A stretch of DNA of 11,920 bases, taken from an uncultured Solirubrobacterales bacterium. GTDB taxonomy: Bacteria > Actinomycetota > Thermoleophilia > Solirubrobacterales > 70-9. The notes beneath the pieces are model-generated. The model searched no databases, was not told the origin of the DNA, and saw only the letters and a list, made by a program, of their open reading frames with translations. Location: assembly GCA_937910825.1 (NCBI GenBank), contig CALEMO010000400.1:1-11920 (forward strand), given 5' to 3'. Below, one piece after another: positions 7,046-11,920 of this stretch. Every line of letters starts with the position of its first letter. The stretch's first letter is position 1. Made by a program: the position numbers and the translations under genes.

Positions 7046-7320
7046 GCCCCGAGAACCGGAGGGGCTGGCGGCAGGGGGTCCTTGCGCCAATCGACCATCG
7101 GGATAAGGGCGAAATATACGCCCTGATCCTGATCGTCGATCAACCCACCCGGAATCCTCGGGATGGGGCGGGTGAAGATGAGGCGGCCGATCCTGGTACC
7201 TCCAGGGGCAACATCGGGAGCATCGCTCTTGAGAGCCAGAGCCTCCTGCCACGGCCACCAGAAACTCGGCCGTTCCCACCACGCAAGTGGTTCCCGGGGG
7301 CCGCTTGCCCCCTCAGCCAC
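7024..7320 (-). CDS. Small Trp/Pro-rich hypothetical protein
   Basis: I do not recognise this 98-residue ORF. Its GTG start directly abuts the TAG stop of the aldehyde dehydrogenase with no gap, so it would be translated by coupling; no Shine-Dalgarno sequence of its own is seen. Six tryptophans occur, five of them near the N-terminus (PLAWWERPSFWWPWQ, 11-25), followed by a charged turn, an IGRLIFTRPIPRIPGG strand-like segment and a proline-rich stretch (DPLPPAPP). There is no convincing membrane helix or signal peptide. It could be an accessory subunit of the amine-degradation operon or a chance ORF in GC-rich DNA. Its position at the end of a tight operon is the only support for a real gene. 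Confidence 0.42.
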   Translation of the reverse strand: MAEGASGPREPLAWWERPSFWWPWQEALALKSDAPDVAPGGTRIGRLIFTRPIPRIPGGLIDDQDQGVYFALIPMVDWRKDPLPPAPPVLGAIVTQMT

Positions 7321-8769
7321 CTACGTCAGGGAGATCATTACGTGCTTGATGTTGGTGTAGTCCTCGAGGCTGTACATCGACATGTCTTTGCCGTATCCGG
7401 ACTCGCCGTAGCCGCCGTGGGGCATCTCGGGTGCCATCGTGATGTGGTCGTTGATCCAGACCGCACCGAAGCGCAGGGCGTTGCTCACCCTCATCGCACG
7501 GCCGACGTCGCGAGTCCATACCGATGAAGCCAGGCCGTACCTGGTGCCATTCGCCCAGGCGATCGCCTCGGCTTCGTCGGTGAAGCGCTGGACGGTCAGT
7601 ACCGGGCCGAAGATCTCATTCTGGATCAGCTCGTCGTCCTGCTGGAGATCAGCGACCACGGTCGGCTCGATGTAGAACCCGGGACGGTCGGGACTTCCAC
7701 CGCCGGTGGCGATCTGGGAATGGCCCGGGCGCCTTTCGAGCAGACCGGTCACGTGCTCGAACTGCTTCTGTGAATTAACCGGGCCGAGCATCGTTGCGGC
7801 GTCGTCAAGGTCGCCCATCACGTAGCCGCCGGCCTCGGCCGAGAGGCCGTTGACCACGTCGTCGTAGACCTTGGGGCCGGCGAGGATTCGGGTCGCGGCT
7901 GTGCAGTCCTGGCCGGCGTTGAAGAGGCCGGTTCCGGCGATCGTCTCGTAGACCACATCGAGGTCGGCATCGTCGAATACCACGACCGGAGCCTTGCCGC
8001 CCAGCTCCAGGTGAACACGCTTCAGGGTATCGGCCGATTCGCGGGCGATCCATTTACCGGTATTGACCGAACCGGTCAGCGAAACCAGCTTGATGTCGGG
8101 GTGGCGGACCAGGGTGGAACCGGCCGGATCGCCATGGCCACCAATGAAGTTAGTGACACCGGGGGGAAATACCTCGGCGCAGATCCTGGCCAGGACGTGC
8201 AGGGTCGAAACCGGTGTCGACTCAGCGGGCTTCAGCACCAGCGTATTACCGGTCGCCAACGCCGGACCGAGCTTCCAGGCGGCCATCATCAGTGGATAGT
8301 TCCAGGGAGTGATCTGGGCGACGGGACCGAGCGGCTCGCGCCGGATGAAGGAGGTTCTTCCTTCCTGATACTCCATCGCCGCTTTGCCTTCGAGGTTGCG
8401 GGCGGCGCTGGCGAAGAAGCGGATGTGGTCCGCTGTTGTCTCCAGCTCCTCGTCGATGAATGCCTGCCTTGGCTTGCCGGCATCAGCCGACTCGACGTCG
8501 GTCAGCTCATCGCCGTTTTCGATGATCTTGTCAGCCAGGGCGAGCAGCCGGTTTGAGCGCTCAGCCGGAGTGGTGGTCGCCCAGCCTCCTTCGAAAGCCG
8601 CTTTCGCGGCGGCCACCGCACGATTCACATCCTCTTCGCTTGACAGCGGAGATGAGGCGATCACCTCGCCGGTGGACGGATTGATCACATCTTCCGTCGC
8701 ACCGTCGGCGGCATCGACGAATTCTCCGTTAATCATGTTCTGCAACACGATCTTCTCAGTGATGGGCAT
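7321..8769 (-). CDS. patD: Gamma-aminobutyraldehyde dehydrogenase (PatD-like)
   Basis: NAD-dependent aldehyde dehydrogenase of 482 residues. Catalytic C289 sits in [12 protein letters not shown], a form characteristic of gamma-aminobutyraldehyde dehydrogenases such as E. coli PatD. Other landmarks are oxyanion N157 (PWNYP), K180 (VLKPAE), general base E255 (HLELGGK) and E385 in NEIFGPV. The C-terminal blocks [21 protein letters not shown] and [16 protein letters not shown] also match PatD closely. Predicted reaction: 4-aminobutanal + NAD+ to GABA, the second step of putrescine transamination. The ATG is preceded by AGAGGA at good spacing. It lies 39 bases after ald in the same direction, third in an operon starting with a transaminase. 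Related omega-amino aldehydes (3-aminopropanal, betaine aldehyde) are possible alternative substrates. Confidence 0.9.
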   Translation of the reverse strand: MPITEKIVLQNMINGEFVDAADGATEDVINPSTGEVIASSPLSSEEDVNRAVAAAKAAFEGGWATTTPAERSNRLLALADKIIENGDELTDVESADAGKPRQAFIDEELETTADHIRFFASAARNLEGKAAMEYQEGRTSFIRREPLGPVAQITPWNYPLMMAAWKLGPALATGNTLVLKPAESTPVSTLHVLARICAEVFPPGVTNFIGGHGDPAGSTLVRHPDIKLVSLTGSVNTGKWIARESADTLKRVHLELGGKAPVVVFDDADLDVVYETIAGTGLFNAGQDCTAATRILAGPKVYDDVVNGLSAEAGGYVMGDLDDAATMLGPVNSQKQFEHVTGLLERRPGHSQIATGGGSPDRPGFYIEPTVVADLQQDDELIQNEIFGPVLTVQRFTDEAEAIAWANGTRYGLASSVWTRDVGRAMRVSNALRFGAVWINDHITMAPEMPHGGYGESGYGKDMSMYSLEDYTNIKHVMISLT

Positions 8770-8808
8770 CAGGTTCCTCTCGTCTTACTTGGTGGCTCGG
8801 GCGCTGCT

Positions 8809-9930
8809 TCAGTTCCAGCCGAGCGCTTCGTCGAGCGCAACGTATTCGGTTCCGACGCCTTCAGCGACGGGGGCATGCGTGACCTTGCCGCCGGCGACGT
8901 TTACCCCGGGCTCCAGGCCCGGGTCTCTGGCAATTGCTGTCCGAAGGCCGTGGTCGGCCAAGGATAGAGCGTAAGGCAGGGTCGCGTTGGTGAGCGCGTG
9001 GGTCGATGTGATCGGCACGGCCCCCGGCATGTTGGCCACGCAGTAGTGGATCACGCCGTCGATCTCGAAGGTGGGGTCACGATGGGTGGTCGGCCTCGAA
9101 GTCTCGAAGCAGCCACCCTGGTCGATCGCAACGTCGACCAGCACCGCTCCGGGCTTCATCAGACTCAGCTGGTCGCGACTGATCACAAACGGTGCGCGGG
9201 CCCCGTGGACCAGCACCGCACCGACCACCAGGTCGGCCCGGGGAAGCAGCTCTTCGACTGCGAGCGTCGTCGAATAGACGGTCGACGCCTCGCGTCCGTA
9301 AGCCATGTCGAGCTGGCGAAGCCGGTCGAGCGAGCGGTCGAGGATGAAGACGTCTGCGGCCATGCCCATCGCAATGAAGGCGGCGTTGGTGCCCACGACT
9401 CCGCCGCCGATCACAACGACCGTGGCCGCGGCTACACCCGGCACACCGCCGAGCAGGATGCCGCGTCCGCCGAGCGGCTTCTCGAGCATGAATGCCCCCG
9501 CCTGGGCCGCGATCTTGCCGGCGATCTCGCTCATCGGAGCCAACAGCGGCAAGCGACCCTCTGCGTCTTCAACCGTTTCGTAGGCGACGCAGGTGGCCCC
9601 GGACTTCTGCAGCCCGCTTGTCTGGTCAGGGTCGGGCGCAAGATGCAAGTAGGTGAAGAGCAGGTGCTCCGGGCGCAGCATCTTGATCTCCGAGGCCTGA
9701 AGTTCCTTGACATGGAGGATCATCTCGCCGGCGTCGAAAACAGCGGCGGCGTCCGGCACGATGCGTGCACCCTGGGCCTCGAAAGCAGCGTCGGTGATCG
9801 CACTGCCTTCTCCGGCCGTCGCTTCGATGAAGACTTCGTGGCCGTGCTCGCCCATTTCCCGCACTCCGGCCGGCGTGATCGCCACCCGGTACTCATCCTG
9901 CTTGATCTCCTTCAGGACTCCAACCTTCAT
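8809..9930 (-). CDS. ald: Alanine dehydrogenase
   Basis: Catalyses reversible L-alanine + NAD+ + H2O to pyruvate + NH4+ + NADH. Starting at the ATG at 9930 (373 residues), the known active-site residues of the family fall at their standard numbers: R15, K75, H96 and D270. This supports 9930 over the in-frame TTG three codons upstream (9939). GAGAGAGGG lies about 9 bases before the ATG and would touch the TTG. The NAD fold shows GGGVVG (175-180) with D198 at the end of beta-2, favouring NAD over NADP. Length matches the ~371-residue family. It sits between the transaminase (64 bases upstream) and the aldehyde dehydrogenase. A role in converting transamination-derived alanine back to pyruvate is inferred from this context. 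Confidence 0.96.
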   Translation of the reverse strand: MKVGVLKEIKQDEYRVAITPAGVREMGEHGHEVFIEATAGEGSAITDAAFEAQGARIVPDAAAVFDAGEMILHVKELQASEIKMLRPEHLLFTYLHLAPDPDQTSGLQKSGATCVAYETVEDAEGRLPLLAPMSEIAGKIAAQAGAFMLEKPLGGRGILLGGVPGVAAATVVVIGGGVVGTNAAFIAMGMAADVFILDRSLDRLRQLDMAYGREASTVYSTTLAVEELLPRADLVVGAVLVHGARAPFVISRDQLSLMKPGAVLVDVAIDQGGCFETSRPTTHRDPTFEIDGVIHYCVANMPGAVPITSTHALTNATLPYALSLADHGLRTAIARDPGLEPGVNVAGGKVTHAPVAEGVGTEYVALDEALGWN

Positions 9931-9994
9931 GCCGGTCAACCCTCTCTCGTCAAAATTCGTTTACGCGGGCCGGTTCATCACAGGATCTACAGGA

Positions 9995-11380
9995 CTACTT
10001 GATCATTCGCCTTGAAGCTTCTTCCAAAACGGGCCGCAGTACGTCGTGGATCTCTTCGAATTGTTCGGTATCCGAGATCAGCGGGGGCGCAAACTGGATC
10101 ACCGGGTCACCTCGGTCGTCGGCCCTGCAGATCAGGCCGCGGCTGTAGAGCTCGCCCGAGAGGTAGCCACGCAAAAGTTTCTCGGCGTCGGGGCCGTCGA
10201 AGGACTCCATCGTTTCTTTGTCCTTGACCAGTTCGATCGCATGGAAGAAACCGGCGCCGCGCACGTCGCCGACGATCGGAATGTCGCTCAGCGACTCGAG
10301 CATCTGCCGGAACTCGTCTTCCTTGGCCAGGACATGTCCGCAGAGGTCTTCCTTTTCATAGATCTCGATATTCGCCAGCGCAACCGCCGCGGCAATCGGG
10401 TGCCCACCAAACGTAAAGCCATGGGCGAACGACTCGTTGCCTTCGTAGAAAGGTTCGGCCACCTTGTCGGAAGCGATCATCGCGCCCATCGGCACGTAAG
10501 CCGAAGTGAGCGCCTTGGCCGTGGTGATGATGTCCGGCTGGTAATTGAAACGCTCGCAGGCAAAGTAGTGACCCAGTCTTCCCCAGGCGCAGATCACTTC
10601 ATCCGAAATCAACAGCACATCGTGGCGATCACAGATCTCGCGGACCCGCTGGAAGTAACCATCGGGCGGCACGAAACAGCCGCCGGCATTCTGAACGGGC
10701 TCGAGGATGACCGCAGCCACTGTCTCCGGACCTTCGAAAAGGATCTTCTCTTCAATCGCGTCGGCCAGCAAGATCGGATCCCGGTCGCCCGGGTAGCGGT
10801 ACATGTTCGTATTCGGCACATGGCGCGTTCCCGGGGCGAGTGGCTCGAACTGTGATCGCAGGCTGGTGATTCCCGTCGCCGAGAGCGCTCCGAGGGTGGT
10901 GCCGTGGTAGGCGACCTCCCGGGCAATGATCTTTGCCTTCTGCCCGTTTCCACGCAACCGGTGGTAGTTGCGGGCGAGCTTGATCGCCGATTCAACCGAC
11001 TCGGCACCGCCGTTAGTGAAGAAGACCTTGTTGAGGTCCCCCGGGGTCATCGAAGCTAGCTTCGATGCGAGCTCGATCGCTCGCGGATGCGCGTAGCTCC
11101 AGATCACGAAGAAATCGAGTTCGGCGAACTGCCTGGCGGCGGCTTCGGCCAGCTCCGGTCGCCCGTGGCCCGCGTTTACGCAGAACAGCCCGGAGAGACC
11201 ATCCAGGTAACGATTGCCTTTGTCGTCCCAGACATAAGAGCCTTCACCTCTGGTGATAACCGGGATCTGGTGCTCGTCGTCGTACCCGCCCATGCGGGAA
11301 AAGTGCATCCAGAGGTGCTTGCGTGCCTCATCCTGAAGATCCATACCTGCTGCGGTCTCGCTGGGCATAACGGTTGACAC
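9995..11380 (-). CDS. Class III PLP aminotransferase, probable diamine/omega-amine:pyruvate transaminase
   Basis: A 461-residue fold-type I aminotransferase. The PLP lysine is K289 (TTAKALTSAY); D260 in ISDEVICAWGRLG contacts the pyridine nitrogen; the phosphate-binding loop is FTNGGAESVESA (121-132); YHG at 158-160 stacks on the ring; E227 (ILEPVQ) is conserved. LWMHF near the N-terminus and the GLSGLFCVNAGHG block are typical of the omega-amino acid/putrescine:pyruvate group (SpuC-like) rather than of GABA or ornithine transaminases. The start is GTG: AAGGAGG lies 4 bases upstream, whereas the in-frame ATG at 11368 is too far away. It is the first gene of the operon containing ald and the PatD-like dehydrogenase. 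Putrescine as amino donor and pyruvate as acceptor are inferred from these neighbours. Beta-alanine or another amine remains possible. Confidence 0.92.
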   Translation of the reverse strand: MSTVMPSETAAGMDLQDEARKHLWMHFSRMGGYDDEHQIPVITRGEGSYVWDDKGNRYLDGLSGLFCVNAGHGRPELAEAAARQFAELDFFVIWSYAHPRAIELASKLASMTPGDLNKVFFTNGGAESVESAIKLARNYHRLRGNGQKAKIIAREVAYHGTTLGALSATGITSLRSQFEPLAPGTRHVPNTNMYRYPGDRDPILLADAIEEKILFEGPETVAAVILEPVQNAGGCFVPPDGYFQRVREICDRHDVLLISDEVICAWGRLGHYFACERFNYQPDIITTAKALTSAYVPMGAMIASDKVAEPFYEGNESFAHGFTFGGHPIAAAVALANIEIYEKEDLCGHVLAKEDEFRQMLESLSDIPIVGDVRGAGFFHAIELVKDKETMESFDGPDAEKLLRGYLSGELYSRGLICRADDRGDPVIQFAPPLISDTEQFEEIHDVLRPVLEEASRRMIK

Positions 11381-11384
11381 TATT

Positions 11385-11391
11385 CCTCCTT
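11385..11391 (-). promoter_or_regulatory. Strong Shine-Dalgarno sequence fixing the transaminase GTG start
   Basis: AAGGAGG on the minus strand, 4 bases before GTG 11380-11378 and 16 before the next in-frame ATG. This is the best ribosome binding site of the operon and decides the start in favour of GTG. Confidence 0.8.
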
Positions 11392-11556
11392 GTTTCAGCC
11401 ACCCCGGGCGGGAAGCTCAAAGTTGTGCATTCAGACTAGATGCCGCCATACCTATAGACAAGCCGACATAACGTATATCCGAGAAGCATGCTTTACATGG
11501 AATGTCAAAGTTATGGCCACAATACGATGACAACCGAGCAAAGCAATAGGCTGGCG

Positions 11557-11574
11557 CCCAGAAAGCGATCTGGG
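11557..11574 (+). promoter_or_regulatory. Hairpin overlapping the permease Shine-Dalgarno sequence
   Basis: CCCAGA (11557-11562) can pair with TCTGGG (11569-11574) across a 6-base loop, covering the first three bases of GGGGAG (11572-11577), the permease ribosome binding site. An alternative short hairpin, CTGG 11551-11554 with CCAG 11558-11561, would exclude it. Visible in sequence; function is a guess. Confidence 0.3.
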
Positions 11575-11581
11575 GAGAACA

Positions 11582-11920
11582 GTGGAAGCTGGTACCGGAG
11601 CGGCCGTCGCAGAAGAGCAGGAAATGGCCCACCTGAAGAAGGACGCGATCAGCTTCACCGACGGTCTGGTGATCGCGCTCGCTTCAACCGCGCCAGCCTA
11701 TTCGCTGGCCGCGGTAATCGGTTCGATCGTCGTGCTGGTAGGCCTCCAGGCACCGGCCGCGCTGATCGTATCGTTCGTCCCGATGTTCTTCATAGCGTCG
11801 GCCTTCTACTACATGAACCGCGCCGACCCGGACTGCGGAACCAGTTTCTCCTGGGTGACCCGGGCGATCGGACCACAGACCGGCTGGATGACCGGATGGG
11901 CTATCTGCGTGACCGGAATC
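11582..11920 (+). CDS. APC-superfamily amino acid/polyamine permease (N-terminal part, runs off the window)
   Basis: The first 113 residues of an inner-membrane secondary transporter; the rest lies beyond the window. After a cytoplasmic acidic N-tail, ISFTDGLVIALASTAPAYSL opens TM1, with the helix break (STAPAY) that holds the substrate amine in APC carriers. TM2 is about 58-78 (APAALIVSFVPMFFIASAFYY), and PDCGTSFSW, then GPQTGWMTGW lead into TM3; these are signature blocks of the amino acid-polyamine-organocation family. GTG 11582 is chosen because GGGGAG lies 4 bases upstream; ATG 11624 is an alternative without a good site. It is divergent from the transaminase-ald-dehydrogenase operon across a shared control region, so it probably imports the amine that operon degrades. 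The actual substrate cannot be read. Confidence 0.88.
   Translation, partial: MEAGTGAAVAEEQEMAHLKKDAISFTDGLVIALASTAPAYSLAAVIGSIVVLVGLQAPAALIVSFVPMFFIASAFYYMNRADPDCGTSFSWVTRAIGPQTGWMTGWAICVTGI

Larger units (their letters stand above)
11381..11581. promoter_or_regulatory. Divergent control region between transaminase operon and permease
   Basis: A 201-base spacer, visibly richer in A and T than the flanking genes, that must hold both divergent promoters. It contains an imperfect dyad at 11491-11510 (CTTTACAT, GGA, ATGTCAAAG, one base bulged), an overlapping 10-bp palindrome AAGCATGCTT at 11484-11493, and a CATAAC/GTTATG pair at 11467-11472 and 11510-11515. On the minus strand the dyad includes a perfect -35 hexamer TTGACA (11503-11508), but no good -10 at normal spacing was found. 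On the plus strand TACGAT (11523-11528) fits a TANNNT -10 without an obvious -35. A transcription factor site is likely; its family is not identifiable. Confidence 0.5.

Noticed and set aside
7033..7527. 164-codon plus-strand ORF opposite the small ORF and the dehydrogenase C-terminus
   Set aside because: Overlaps the conserved PatD-like C-terminus in antisense; no motif.
8795..8824. GCTCGG/CCGAGC inverted repeat around the ald stop codon, considered as a terminator
   Set aside because: Six-bp stem with an 18-base loop and no U-tract, inside an apparent operon; too weak to call.
9939..9939. TTG at 9937-9939 as the ald start
   Set aside because: It collides with the Shine-Dalgarno sequence and shifts the conserved active-site residues off their standard numbering; ATG at 9930 fits both.
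8998..10002. 334-codon plus-strand ORF opposite ald
   Set aside because: His/Arg/Asp-rich mirror of a gene with every catalytic residue in place; no motif, no ribosome binding site, spans the intergenic gap.
10046..10855. 269-codon plus-strand ORF opposite the aminotransferase
   Set aside because: Antisense shadow of a well-supported gene, without domain-like sequence.
1..11920. CRISPR array, insertion sequence, tRNA or rRNA gene, phage or defence system
   Set aside because: No regularly spaced repeats, transposase motifs, terminal inverted repeats, cloverleaf sequences or defence-type domains were found by reading both strands.

Overview
The window is GC-rich, with G or C favoured at third codon positions. 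It looks like a piece of an actinobacterial chromosome. Supporting this are a c-di-AMP (ydaO-type) riboswitch in front of a secreted NlpC/P60 cell-wall hydrolase, frequent GTG starts, apparently leaderless promoters (a TANNNT box 6-7 bases before the start codon), and actinobacterial-looking enzymes. The hydrolase's C-terminal pattern (Gly-Trp, Arg-Ser, Arg-His-Pro) makes me lean towards Thermoleophilia/Solirubrobacterales. That placement comes from memory of the family and is tentative.

Layout. Positions 33-3668, minus strand: a short-chain dehydrogenase/reductase followed 24 bases later by aconitase (acnA), probably one transcript. Positions 3669-3938: a divergent intergenic region with a candidate promoter and the c-di-AMP riboswitch on the plus strand. 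Positions 3939-4520: the riboswitch-controlled NlpC/P60 hydrolase, which seems to start at a non-canonical ATC codon. A strong hairpin terminator follows at 4547-4571. Positions 4614-6766, plus strand: an aldo/keto reductase and an acyl-CoA dehydrogenase only 2 bases apart. Positions 6786-7004: the orphan 3' end of a beta-propeller-like gene. Positions 7024-11380, minus strand, in transcription order: class III aminotransferase, alanine dehydrogenase (ald), gamma-aminobutyraldehyde dehydrogenase (patD-like) and a small Trp-rich hypothetical protein. Divergent from that operon, and running off the right end, is an APC-superfamily permease.

How the genes work together. The right half reads as a diamine (putrescine-like) catabolic module: the permease imports the amine, the transaminase passes one amino group to pyruvate giving alanine and an aminoaldehyde, the PatD-like enzyme oxidises the aldehyde to GABA, and alanine dehydrogenase returns alanine to pyruvate with release of ammonium and NADH. 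Substrate assignment is inferred from family and context. The left half contains unrelated housekeeping genes. The most unusual local feature is the hydrolase gene: an aptamer ending almost at the Shine-Dalgarno sequence, followed by an apparent AUC initiation codon.
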